Positions 27,750 through 36,573 of a stretch of 64,000 nucleotides of DNA are shown piece after piece. Location: NCBI RefSeq assembly GCF_012033695.1, contig NZ_JAAVJI010000002.1:62001-126000 (forward strand), written 5' to 3'. This DNA comes from Pseudomonas quercus (GTDB lineage Bacteria > Pseudomonadota > Gammaproteobacteria > Pseudomonadales > Pseudomonadaceae). Positions within the stretch are counted from its first letter, which is position 1. Every line of letters starts with the position of its first letter. The notes under the pieces were generated by a model. It was not told the DNA's origin. It ran no database searches and saw only the letters and a list, made by a program, of their open reading frames with translations. The translations under genes and the position numbers were made by a program.

Positions 27750-29804
27750 TCAAGTGCCCTGGTCTGCCAGGGGTTCAATGGTATCGTTGCGCACGGTGGC
27801 ACCAAACCTGTCCATCAGCTGGCGGATAAACGGGTCGGCTGCAATGGCCTGCTCCGCCTCCTGCTGACGCTCGGCACGGCGGCGTGCGGCGGCCTGGGCC
27901 GGGGTTTCCTGTTCCGGGCGCACCAGGTCTATCTTTACCGTGACCGCTTTGCCCAGGTGCTGGTTCAGCGCCTCGTTCAGCCGCCGTTGCTGAGTGGCGT
28001 TGAACAGCGCGCCTTGGGCTGGGTCCAGGTGCAACAGCCAGGTATCGCCTTCTACCGACACCAGGCTGCAGTTGGCCGCGATGCTGCCGGTAAGGCCAGA
28101 GACGGGCAACTTCGGAAATAACTCTAGCCACTCCAACGCCAGGCCGGTGGCGGCCTGTGCGGCGGGTGCGGGCTCTGGTGCGGCGACCGGCTCGGCGGCG
28201 TGGCTGGCAAGGTCATCCAGGTAGCCATAGCCGGCAGGGTCAGCCTCCTCCGGGTAGTACTCGTCGTCAGCAGGTGGTTCGTCGTCGCGCACCATGCCCA
28301 CAGGGTGGTATTCGATCGGCGCACCGGCGTTGTCGTCCAAGGCGGCATTGTTGTCAGGGGCTGGCGGCACCACCGAGGCCGGCACAGGGCCTGGCATAGG
28401 CGACAAAGCGGGCTGCTCGGCGCGGGTGTCCAGCAGCGCTTCAGGTGGCGCAGCGGGCGCAGTGACCGGCACTTCTGCATCCGCGGCAGGCGCGTCGTTC
28501 CAGGGCAGGCTCGGGTCGTCTACGGCCAGCGGTGCTGGCTTGGCCGGCACCGGGGTCGGTACAGGTTCACGAGGCGGGCTGGGCGCCACGGGTTCCTGGG
28601 CAACAGGCTCATGGAGGACAGGCTCATGGGCGACAGGCAACGGGGCCACGGCCTTGGGGGAATCAACCGTGGCCTGGCTGATCCCCGCTGGCTTTAGCTG
28701 CACGGGCGGGGCGGCTTCGCCCGCCGGCCGGAACGCCAGCATCCGCAACAGCACCATTTCAAAGCCACTGCGGGGTTCCGGGGCCAGTGGTAGGTCACGA
28801 CGGCCGATCAACCCCATCTGGTAATAGAACTGTACGTCTTCGGCAGGCAGGGCCTGCGCCAGGGCCAGTACTCGGTCGCGATCACCCTGGCCGTTGTCCA
28901 CGGCCTCAGGCAACGCCTGGGCGATAGCCACCCGGTGCAGCACGTTGAGGATTTCTGCCAGCACGCCGGCCCAATCCGGCCCCTGCTCGGCCAGGTGTGC
29001 AATGGCCGCCAGCAGTGCTTTGGCGTCCCCCTCCAGCAGGGCATGCAGCACATCGAACACTTGGCCGTGGTCCAGAGTGCCCAGCATGGCGCGCACATCG
29101 GCCGCCTGTACCCTGCCCTCGCCAAAGGCAATGGCTTGGTCGGTCAGGCTCATGGCATCCCGCATGGACCCGTCGGCGGCGCGGCCCAGCAGCCAGAGCG
29201 CGTCATCCTCGAACGGAATGTTCTCCGCCCCCAGCACATGGGCCAAGTGCTCGACCACACGCTCGGGCGTCATATTCTTAAGCGAGAACTGCAGGCAACG
29301 GGACAGGATGGTCGCCGGCAGCTTCTGCGGATCGGTCGTCGCCAGGATGAACTTGACGTAGGGCGGCGGTTCTTCAAGGGTTTTGAGCAAGGCGTTGAAC
29401 GAGTGCGTGGACAGCATGTGCACTTCGTCGATCAGGTACACCTTGAACCGCCCACGGCTGGGCGCGTACTGCACGTTGTCCAGCAGCTCGCGCGTGTCTT
29501 CCACCTTGGTGCGGCTGGCGGCGTCGATCTCGATCAGGTCGACGAAACGGCCTTCGTCGATTTCCTTGCACACCGAGCACTGGCCGCACGGCGTGGAGGT
29601 GATGCCGGTTTCACAGTTCAGGCATTTGGCAATGATACGGGCGATGGTGGTTTTGCCCACGCCGCGGGTTCCCGTAAACAGGTAGGCGTGGTGCAGCCGT
29701 TGATTGTCCAGCGCGTTGATCAGGGCCTTGAGCACGTGCCCCTGCCCGACCATTTCGCGAAACGAGCGCGGCCGCCATTTACGTGCAAGAACCTGATAAC
29801 TCAT
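27750..29804 (-). CDS. dnaX: DNA polymerase III subunits gamma/tau
   Basis: A 684-aa clamp-loader ATPase. The AAA+ domain shows Walker A GTRGVGKTTIARI, a zinc module CLNCETGITSTPCGQCSVC, Walker B LIDEVHMLS and the sensor region. Residues about 370-550 are a Pro/Ala/Glu-rich linker, followed by the tau-specific C-terminal domain (LALEWLELFPKLPVSGL) that binds polymerase alpha. No attempt was made to place a frameshift site for gamma. Start ATG 29804 matches MSYQVLARKWRPRSF of the family. Confidence 0.97.
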   Translation of the reverse strand: MSYQVLARKWRPRSFREMVGQGHVLKALINALDNQRLHHAYLFTGTRGVGKTTIARIIAKCLNCETGITSTPCGQCSVCKEIDEGRFVDLIEIDAASRTKVEDTRELLDNVQYAPSRGRFKVYLIDEVHMLSTHSFNALLKTLEEPPPYVKFILATTDPQKLPATILSRCLQFSLKNMTPERVVEHLAHVLGAENIPFEDDALWLLGRAADGSMRDAMSLTDQAIAFGEGRVQAADVRAMLGTLDHGQVFDVLHALLEGDAKALLAAIAHLAEQGPDWAGVLAEILNVLHRVAIAQALPEAVDNGQGDRDRVLALAQALPAEDVQFYYQMGLIGRRDLPLAPEPRSGFEMVLLRMLAFRPAGEAAPPVQLKPAGISQATVDSPKAVAPLPVAHEPVLHEPVAQEPVAPSPPREPVPTPVPAKPAPLAVDDPSLPWNDAPAADAEVPVTAPAAPPEALLDTRAEQPALSPMPGPVPASVVPPAPDNNAALDDNAGAPIEYHPVGMVRDDEPPADDEYYPEEADPAGYGYLDDLASHAAEPVAAPEPAPAAQAATGLALEWLELFPKLPVSGLTGSIAANCSLVSVEGDTWLLHLDPAQGALFNATQQRRLNEALNQHLGKAVTVKIDLVRPEQETPAQAAARRRAERQQEAEQAIAADPFIRQLMDRFGATVRNDTIEPLADQGT

Positions 29805-29972
29805 GGAAAACCGTCATGACCTGTAGCGTTAGGCCGCCAATCGTAGCCGAGCAGGACTAAAAAAGCACCCGGCGCCGTGCGCTGGCAGGCCATCGGCACC
29901 CTTTCCCGATTGGCCCCTTGTGGCATCTACGGTTTTCTACGAGCCTTGTTCACATGCCAAGGACTGAGGCCC

Positions 29973-30455
29973 ATGACAACCATCAACTTCAAGCAACGTA
30001 CCCGCACAGACTGGCTGGTGGTGCATTGTTCCGCCACCCGTGCCGCCCAGGATATAGATGCCACCGATATACGCCGCTGGCACTTGGGCCGTGGCTGGGC
30101 AGACATTGGCTACCACTATGTGATTCGCCGAGATGGCGGTGTAGAAACCGGCCGCCCTGAAGACAGCGCTGGTGCCCATGTGAAGGGGTTCAATTCGACC
30201 TCGGTCGGCATCTGTCTGGTAGGTGGCCTGAATACAGAAGGCAAGCCAGAAAACAACTTCACGCCAGCGCAGTTTTCCAGCCTTGCCAAACTACTGGGCC
30301 AGCTCAAGCGCCGCTATCCCAAGGCTCATGTACGCGGCCACCGGGATTTTTCCCCAGACCTGAACAAGGACGGCACGGTAAGCCCCAATGAGTTCATGAA
30401 GGCCTGCCCTTGCTTCGACGTACAGGCCTGGTTGGCCGCGAACCCGCTCGGGTAG
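29973..30455 (+). CDS. T7-lysozyme-like N-acetylmuramoyl-L-alanine amidase
   Basis: A 160-aa amidase_2-family enzyme cleaving the amide between N-acetylmuramic acid and L-alanine in peptidoglycan. It resembles phage T7 lysozyme: zinc ligands His in VVHCSAT, His in VRGHRDFSPDLN and Cys in ACPCFDV, plus the catalytic Tyr in GYHYVIRRDG. There is no signal peptide, as expected for a phage endolysin. No holin or other lysis gene is beside it, so it may be a prophage relic. Start 29973 (MTTINFKQR) is chosen over the longer frame from 29877 because residues upstream are not family-like. It converges with 30458. Confidence 0.88.
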   Translation: MTTINFKQRTRTDWLVVHCSATRAAQDIDATDIRRWHLGRGWADIGYHYVIRRDGGVETGRPEDSAGAHVKGFNSTSVGICLVGGLNTEGKPENNFTPAQFSSLAKLLGQLKRRYPKAHVRGHRDFSPDLNKDGTVSPNEFMKACPCFDVQAWLAANPLG

Positions 30456-30457
30456 TT

Positions 30458-30718
30458 TCACTCGGTACGCAGGCGAACCGTGTAATGGGCTTCTATGCCT
30501 TTCATCCGCGGCTGGAAATGGGTATTAGTGATGGGGTAGCTGGCCACAGGGCCATTTACCGGGTGGTGCTCCAAGGTGTCACCGGCGCCGGCGTTGAGCG
30601 TCACCTCCCAGATCAGGGCTTTGCCCTGTTCCAGCCGCGTGTGATAAGGGCCGAAGCGGGCGCCATCGATACGCAAGATATACACCTTGTCCAAGGGCGT
30701 GCTGAGGGGCTGTTCCAC
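30458..30718 (-). CDS. Small conserved-looking hypothetical protein
   Basis: An 86-aa protein without a recognised domain, beta-rich by inspection, ending PRMKGIEAHYTVRLRTE. No ATG is available near the 5' end; GTG 30718 is chosen because GGAG lies eight bases upstream, and a TTG at 30742 is the only earlier option. It follows the Ig-like gene (stop 30793) on the same strand and its stop is two bases from the converging amidase stop. It probably belongs to the autotransporter/Ig-like operon. Confidence 0.55.
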   Translation of the reverse strand: MEQPLSTPLDKVYILRIDGARFGPYHTRLEQGKALIWEVTLNAGAGDTLEHHPVNGPVASYPITNTHFQPRMKGIEAHYTVRLRTE

Positions 30719-30792
30719 GTGCGGTACTCCGTAACAAACCAAAACGATTCAGCGGAAATATGCAACAGGCCCTTGTGCTTGTAAATGCACGC

Positions 30793-32235
30793 CTAGCTAA
30801 CCAGCGTGGGTATCAAGTCCTTGAAGGTTGGTACGGCGGGCCATTGCTCAGACCCGTCGAAGCTCAAGTAACCTCGCACGTAGAACGGCGTGTTGCGTTG
30901 CAGACGCAGCAGCAGTTCCCGGGGGATCACCAGGCTACCGTCATAGCCGACGCCTGTGCCTACCTCAGCGGCGGTAATGGGCCGCCCCTGTACCACCGGT
31001 TCGTCCAAGGCTTTGCCGCTGGTATCTACCCCCTCTACACGCACCATCAGGCGCTGATCAGTGGTCATTATGCGCCATGCCGCCAAGGTGATCGGCGCCC
31101 CAGTGGGAAGAACCCGCCTTAATGACAGTTGGTTGCCATCGACCAGTTCGCACTGGACGGTGGGAAAATTCAACCCGCTGGAGTTTGTGAATGCCAAGGT
31201 CAGCACGGTGGATGTGTGGACCTCTCCCGCTGTGTCAGTCACTTTGTAGTACACGGCAACCGTGCGGTCCAGATGCGGCGCAACGGCTTGTACACTTACG
31301 TTGACCTGTGTGCCGGCACCTTCAATCGGCAGGCGTGCACCGCCTACCTGGCCAGGCGTACCAAATATCAAGACTGCTGTTTCGCCAGGCTTGATCACCG
31401 CAGTGGCCGGTACTTCCAGGTCAAGCCCGGTAGTAACCTGGGTCGCCGTCAGGGTTTGCCGGGCACCACTGCCAGAGGCCCCTACGGCTTGCAGCACGGG
31501 CAGTACCCGGGGCACGGGGGTGGCCCGTACAGCTAACAACGTGGTAGAAGACTGCGACGTGTTACCTGCATAGTCCGTAATACGGTAGTACACAAAACGT
31601 GTGCCATCTCCTCGCTCCCGTACCATCGCACCTGAGAAGGTAAGCGTCATGGGTGGAGCCAGGTCCGCAACGCGCACGATGCCTGCACTGTTCCCGGCAT
31701 TGGGTTGGGTATCCCAGTACCACTCGATACGGTCGCCAGGTGCCTGGCCCGTATAGGATAGGACCCCCACCTGCAACTGATCTCCATGGGCTTGCAAGTA
31801 ATCGTCCGTCAGCCCACTCAGGACTTCGCTTGGAAATTGCAAAGACTGTGGCGGCATGCCTAAGACCGGTGGCACCTGGTCGACATTCACCTCTGTGGCT
31901 TCGCCTTCACTCACACTGCCATTGCCCAGGCGTATCTGGTAATGCAAACGATGCATGCCGTGGTCCAGACGCAGGCCCGCCAGTGAAAACACCAGGTCAT
32001 CCTCGTCGAACCCTGGCGGCATCGGCCGGTCAAGGGCTATCTCCCCATCCCAATACAGCTTCACCTGGGGTGGGGCAAGCACTCCACTTTCGGGCCACAT
32101 CGGTACTTGAACCCGTAAAGGAAGGTTCAATAGCGCTACGGGTAACATATTCACCGGCTCGCCTATCAGGTCAGGCAATGCATCAAGTATTTTAGCAGGT
32201 GGCAACGTAGAGTCATTTGGTGTGGACGTGCCCAT
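30793..32235 (-). CDS. Large beta-rich (Ig-like repeat) hypothetical protein
   Basis: A 480-aa protein with at least two related beta-sandwich-like units. Each contains an aromatic-rich stretch such as RFVYYRITDYAGN or VAVYYKVTDTAGE followed by a Thr/Ser/Val-rich strand, as in Ig-like adhesin domains. There is no signal peptide. Start 32235 (MGTSTPNDSTLPP) has AAGGAG eight bases upstream; the frame also opens earlier at 32328 within the preceding gene. It begins 22 bases after the autotransporter stop, so the two were probably one operon. Function unknown; a surface or secreted role is inference. Confidence 0.7.
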   Translation of the reverse strand: MGTSTPNDSTLPPAKILDALPDLIGEPVNMLPVALLNLPLRVQVPMWPESGVLAPPQVKLYWDGEIALDRPMPPGFDEDDLVFSLAGLRLDHGMHRLHYQIRLGNGSVSEGEATEVNVDQVPPVLGMPPQSLQFPSEVLSGLTDDYLQAHGDQLQVGVLSYTGQAPGDRIEWYWDTQPNAGNSAGIVRVADLAPPMTLTFSGAMVRERGDGTRFVYYRITDYAGNTSQSSTTLLAVRATPVPRVLPVLQAVGASGSGARQTLTATQVTTGLDLEVPATAVIKPGETAVLIFGTPGQVGGARLPIEGAGTQVNVSVQAVAPHLDRTVAVYYKVTDTAGEVHTSTVLTLAFTNSSGLNFPTVQCELVDGNQLSLRRVLPTGAPITLAAWRIMTTDQRLMVRVEGVDTSGKALDEPVVQGRPITAAEVGTGVGYDGSLVIPRELLLRLQRNTPFYVRGYLSFDGSEQWPAVPTFKDLIPTLVS

Positions 32236-32257
32236 ACGTAAACTCCTTGGAAAAGGT

Positions 32258-32915
32258 CTACCAGTTGTAGCGAAGCCCTGCGTTGATGCCCCAAGGCTGC
32301 TCGAGGGCCTCCCCGTGGGCGTAGTCAAACCCTATATTGGCTTGCAAGCGGCTGCCGAAATTAACAGCCAGGCCCGTACCCAGTTCTGCGCGAGAACCTG
32401 CCAGGTCGTTGTTGAAACGGTTGCCATTGACGGTCACGCTGTTGCGTCTGGCGAACTCATGCACCATCGCCGCGCGCACATAAGGCTGAACACTGCGCCC
32501 TTCGCCCAAGCCCAGCGTGCGGCCCACGGTGGCACCGGCTTTGCCCAGCAAGGAGCGCGCCCGCTCGCCGTCGGCATTCAAGCCATTGTCCAGGCTAAAC
32601 TCACGGCCCTGCACCACCAGTGAAGACAATTGCCCATAAGGTTCCACGAACCAGCCCTGTGACAGGCTGATATGGCGCCCGAACTCTACGGAAGCGCCTA
32701 CGCCAAGGGTGTTGTAGTCGCCGTTGGTACGGCCGCCATCACTGAGTGCGACATCTGCGGTGTTACGGAACCGGTTGGCTTTGACCAGCGCGTCGACGTA
32801 ATAGCCAGTGCTGCTGTCCAGCCAGGTAGCGTAGGCACCTGCGTAGTAACTGTTGACCTTGCCATCCGTCCCGCGCTGCAGGTCTAGGTCCGACTGGCTG
32901 TAACCGGCCAGCACG
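32258..32915 (-). pseudogene. Autotransporter, C-terminal beta-barrel fragment (passenger missing)
   Basis: About 219 residues match the end of a classical autotransporter translocator: GVLAGYSQSDLDLQRG, YYAGAYATWL, FVEPYGQLSS and the terminal GINAGLRYNW, ending in an aromatic residue as outer-membrane barrels do. Upstream codons run directly into the 66-bp ffs-derived repeat, so the frame from 32986 begins with translated ffs antisense sequence and has no signal peptide or passenger. The missing half is not found elsewhere in the window. The junction lies at TGGCTGGTGGG, which both the barrel (Trp-Leu-Val-Gly) and the ffs 3' end encode. Confidence 0.85.
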
Positions 32916-33012
32916 CCCACCAGCCACACCCCGGCACACGATGTTCCCGCCATGGCTGCTCCCTTCCGGGCCTGACCAGGTGGCATGCAAGCATGCGGTT
33001 TAACGGGTAATC
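32916..33012 (-). repeat. Left attachment site, partial and interrupted ffs copy
   Basis: Bases 32916-32981 are identical to 44369-44434 within ffs. After them 19 extra bases (32982-33000, including GCATGCAAGCATGC) interrupt the match, then TAACGGGTAATC (33001-33012) resumes it. The copy lacks the ffs 5' end and promoter, so it cannot make a normal 4.5S RNA. Confidence 0.88.
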
Positions 33013-33142
33013 GTGTCTGGAATAGGTGTTTCAGGCTGGTGAGCTTGGAGAATGAGCGTCTTCATCGATTGAAAAACGATGCTCAGTTTTCTGGGTAGTG
33101 GTTGCCACCGTCACACATTGGTGTAACAGACGGGAGGCACAC

Positions 33143-34462
33143 ATGAGCTACATCGTACGAAGAGAATGGAGTTATTCCTTTAATATTCAACTACCTAGAG
33201 CGCTTTACCCGAAAGCGAGCTTTATACGCATGGCACTGGGCTTATCTGAGCGACGACCTTCGATTTTTCTGGCGTCTGTTCTTGCTCAGAAGCTTCATGC
33301 TCACCTAGACGATAACGGTCCTGTGCCCATACCTGACCTGCGTGCCTTGCTACGAACGTGGCGTGATGAGGAAATCGCAAGCGGGAGATACCGACGGTCA
33401 GAGACTTCTTGGAACGCAGTAGCCCAGATCCAGCAGCCTCGGATATCGAAGCTAGCCGCCAAGTATTTCGACGAAGGCCAACGCAACAACCTTTGGGTGT
33501 TGAATGGCTCCAAGGAAATAAAGCGTTCACTTGCTCAGCTTGTAGAGCTTACACGAGACGTGCATATCAACGAGCTGACCAGAGATATTGCAGCCAAGGT
33601 CAAGGATGCGTTGATAGATTACCCATTCAAATACACGCCAGAAGCGTACAAGGGGAAGACCGCCCTAGACGTAATAAGCGAAGGCGGCGACTACAGACGC
33701 ATTGACCCCATAACGGTAAACAACAAGCTGAGAAAGATGACGGCGTTTGTTAACTGGTGTGTAGCCCATGGTCACTTACAGCGTAACCACTTTGATGGAT
33801 TGAAAGCACTGGCACCACCACCAAAATCTGCCAGAGAATCGTTTGAACCCTTCGACCTCACAGTGCTACTGACTGAGGAAAACCTTAGAGCCGCTGCACG
33901 TGGGTACACATGGCGTTACTGGTTACCTCTTATGGCACGATTCACAGGGGCAAGGCTTGAGGAACTGTCTCAGCTTCAGAAAGATGACATCTTCGAACAG
34001 AACGGGATATGGTGTATGCGATTTGACGAACGTGGGACAGGCCAGAGACTAAAGAACCAGGGGAGTCGCAGAACCATTCCCATACACCCAGAACTTCTCT
34101 CGTATGGCCTGCTGGACCATTGGATGGCGATCAAAGAGTCTGGAGGCGAACGCCTATTCCCTGACCTTGTAGAGTCTCAAGGCAAGCTGGGCACACATGC
34201 ATCAAAATGGTTTTTGAAGTACCGGCATAAACTTGGGATTACTAGCGACAAAAAGACCTTCCACAGTTTCCGGCATACTTTCATTGATGATCTTCGAGAT
34301 TCGGGCGTACAAGACTCGCTTATCAAGCGACTGGTAGGGCACGAGGATGGGGCGGTTACATTCAAACACTATGGAAGCCGTTCGCCCATTCGGGCAATGC
34401 TGAACGCAATTTCGCATATCACTTTAACAGGGAAGAAAACCGTCGATCGATCAACGGAGTAA
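33143..34462 (+). CDS. int: Tyrosine recombinase (integrase)
   Basis: A 439-aa phage-type site-specific integrase. The catalytic residues are visible: Arg271 in TGARLEEL, His374 and Arg377 in HSFRHTF, His400 in VGHEDG and the nucleophile Tyr410 in FKHYGSR. The N-terminal 230 residues hold the arm-binding and SAM-like core-binding regions. GGGAGG lies five bases before ATG 33143, which is why that start is preferred over the frame opening at 33098. Its location immediately inside the left ffs repeat identifies it as the enzyme that integrated the element. Confidence 0.93.
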   Translation: MSYIVRREWSYSFNIQLPRALYPKASFIRMALGLSERRPSIFLASVLAQKLHAHLDDNGPVPIPDLRALLRTWRDEEIASGRYRRSETSWNAVAQIQQPRISKLAAKYFDEGQRNNLWVLNGSKEIKRSLAQLVELTRDVHINELTRDIAAKVKDALIDYPFKYTPEAYKGKTALDVISEGGDYRRIDPITVNNKLRKMTAFVNWCVAHGHLQRNHFDGLKALAPPPKSARESFEPFDLTVLLTEENLRAAARGYTWRYWLPLMARFTGARLEELSQLQKDDIFEQNGIWCMRFDERGTGQRLKNQGSRRTIPIHPELLSYGLLDHWMAIKESGGERLFPDLVESQGKLGTHASKWFLKYRHKLGITSDKKTFHSFRHTFIDDLRDSGVQDSLIKRLVGHEDGAVTFKHYGSRSPIRAMLNAISHITLTGKKTVDRSTE

Positions 34463-35600
34463 TTCATAAGGTAGGAACGAAGCACCGCAGGATGGAGGCC
34501 TACCCTGCGGCGGCTGCTCATGAGTGGGTAAGTTGAGACCTCACAATGTCCCCGACTTTGCAAGGTCACAGACCGCCCTTCATCATCCGGCGTTAGCTCT
34601 GGTCGGCGAACCTACGGATGTTCACGCTAGAAAGCACGCCATTTGCTGTCCGACAATAATGAGGCGGATGACGGAGGCATAGGAATCAAGCCAATCTTAC
34701 ATCGTCTGGAAGGGGGGCTGCATCTATTGCTCTTGCATCAGTTGCTTAGCTACCTACCCCTACCCGCACCGCTTCCAGCCTTCTGGTGATCCACCCGCGA
34801 CAGACCGTGCATCCCTGATGCCGATGCCTTTATATAGTGTCTCGTTGGCGCCCTCCCACGCAAGCTCTCGGTACGGGCCACTGAGACGCGTCGTAACGCG
34901 CATGAAAAATTGGCTCGATACCTGTTGACAAAAACTGGCTATAGGCTATCATCGCCCCAACACCAGCGACGATGGCCAGAAACGGGCGCTCTCAGCCCGC
35001 TACCCGTCCAGAGACCGCACACAAAGCTTCACCCAACCGCTAACGCCGCTGACAATCCATTAGCCAGCATCCGATACCGGTAACTCCACAGGCCAAATAC
35101 GCCAAACGCGCTATACTTATCCCTACACCTCCGTGAATATACGGAATGGCTGTAAAGGGATTTTGTCGTGCCTGAGATTTTATGATTCTACGGTCCCTAG
35201 ACCTAGTTTAAAGAGCTTCACAACCACAAGAACGTACTATGCTTTACGCACTGACTCCGCTGCACATGCAACTCGACGCGGGCAAACCAGGCACCGCTAC
35301 AACGCCTAGATAGCTGAATAGAAACTACCCACTCTTGACGCTTGACAGTGGTTTCAAAATCTTGAGACCGATCCTGCTTAAGTACGGGCGACGGCACGCT
35401 ATCGCCAAAATTTCGTCTTAATTTATCGAACCCTATACTACCATACTTGTAGGAGCTTCCATGCACTAACTAACTTACCAAGTCACAAACGCCGACAAGA
35501 ACCGAAATTCCATTCACACCGCACGAACTCTCCAATAACCAAAAGTCAGAGTTACGGCCACCCCACGTCTAAAAATACGCGAAAAACCACAGAGAATCAT
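34463..35600. other. 1.1-kb region without a convincing gene
   Basis: A weak CCGCAGG/CCTGCGG hairpin follows int at 34485-34510. A good promoter is at 34925-34952. A 23-codon frame begins ATGGCCAGAAACGGG near 34973 but has no other support. An 82-codon minus-strand frame at 35218-35466 has only a GTG start without a ribosome site and is not accepted. Otherwise the region is featureless, AT-richer sequence; decay or an untranslated RNA are both possible. Confidence 0.6.
34925..34952 (+). promoter_or_regulatory. Sigma70-type promoter in the gene-free region
   Basis: TTGACA (34925-34930), a 16-bp spacer and TATCAT (34947-34952) give a near-consensus promoter. No long frame starts within the next 600 bases on this strand; the first gene downstream is the antirepressor at 35601. 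It may drive a long leader or a small RNA. Confidence 0.5.
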
Positions 35601-36185
35601 ATGCATAATCATCACGATATATCCGCCAAACCGCATCACAACAATGGCTCACGTCGAGTATCAGGGACGCACCGAACTAACTACGGCAGACCTAGGCGAG
35701 CCAGGGCTGTCAGTCACTGGCGCGAGTTGGACGCTGCCATCGCGATGGGTGGATTTGAGAGTCCTACCACCCTTGATGCCCTCTGGCTGGCTGCGGCTGT
35801 GGAGGAACAGCGAATGGCATTAGCTAAGGAGCTTGAAGCACTCAAAGACAAGGTTCAAAGAGACGCTCCAAAGATTGAGCTTTACCAAACTCTGGCCAAT
35901 ACAGAAGAACTGTTTAATGGTGACGTGATCTCCAAAATAGTAAGCAGCGGAAGAACACGTCTCTTCAGGTATCTACGCAAGCACGGAGTCCTGATGAGCG
36001 CCCCACACAGACTGAACATTCCCTACCAAGAGCACTTGGACACAGGCAGGTTCGAAGTTAAAGTTAGCACTTATCGAAATCGGAAAACTGGTAAACTCAC
36101 CGTTAAAGCTTGTCCCTTGTTTACCGGCAAAGGAATCATCTGGCTTCAACAATTTATCGAGAAGAACGGCCGAGACGGGCTATAA
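35601..36185 (+). CDS. Phage antirepressor-like protein (KilAC domain)
   Basis: A 194-aa protein. The C-terminal half resembles the KilAC (ANT) DNA-binding domain of phage antirepressors: APKIELYQTLANTEELFNGD, then GRTRLFRYLRKHGVLMS and a late VKACPLFTGKGIIWLQQFI. Before it is a charged helical stretch (VEEQRMALAKELEALKDKV). The basic, His-rich N-terminus (MHNHHDISAKPHHNN) has no known domain. Such proteins relieve repression or regulate lysogeny in prophages. Here it may control other element genes, but its partner is unknown. Confidence 0.75.
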   Translation: MHNHHDISAKPHHNNGSRRVSGTHRTNYGRPRRARAVSHWRELDAAIAMGGFESPTTLDALWLAAAVEEQRMALAKELEALKDKVQRDAPKIELYQTLANTEELFNGDVISKIVSSGRTRLFRYLRKHGVLMSAPHRLNIPYQEHLDTGRFEVKVSTYRNRKTGKLTVKACPLFTGKGIIWLQQFIEKNGRDGL

Positions 36186-36573
36186 TACAATACTTTTGAC
36201 GCAGGCAACTGAAGGGTTCTAGCACCCTCTAGATCGACGACCGCCTCGCTTAATACATCCCCTTTGGGATATTGATATGACGATGGTAGGCACGGTGTAG
36301 TTGAGGAAGGACTTGTCCCCTGCCTTGAGCACACCGCCCTCAGGAAGCTGGTAATGACAAGCTGGCTGCCTTCATCGCAAGTCGGAACTCAAAGGGATGA
36401 ACCCATCCCTTAAATACGAGGTCCAGCTCAAAGACCAGTGAACGCACTCAATTAGCGCAGAAACAAGGCGCACCCGATAGTCATGCTGCCACACGCAAGG
36501 CGGGATAACTACCAAAGCAACTCACATCTTCGAGAACCCTCTCAAACCAATAATAATTTATAGAGACATCCAC
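36186..36573. other. Gene-free gap with a possible frameshifted remnant on the minus strand
   Basis: On the minus strand, 36447 to 36219 reads as two overlapping frames: one contains VFELDLVFKGWVHPFEFRL and ends near 36346, and the next continues with LPEGGVLKAGDKSFLNYT and ends at 36219. Together they look like a single small protein broken by a frameshift. The evidence is only reading-frame texture, so no gene is called. Nothing else was seen here. Confidence 0.3.

Noticed and set aside
32258..32986. 242-codon frame as an intact small outer-membrane protein
   Set aside because: Its first 24 codons are antisense ffs repeat with no signal peptide. It is better read as a truncated autotransporter.
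35218..35466. 82-codon minus-strand frame in the int-antirepressor gap
   Set aside because: It has only a GTG start, no ribosome site and no recognisable pattern.
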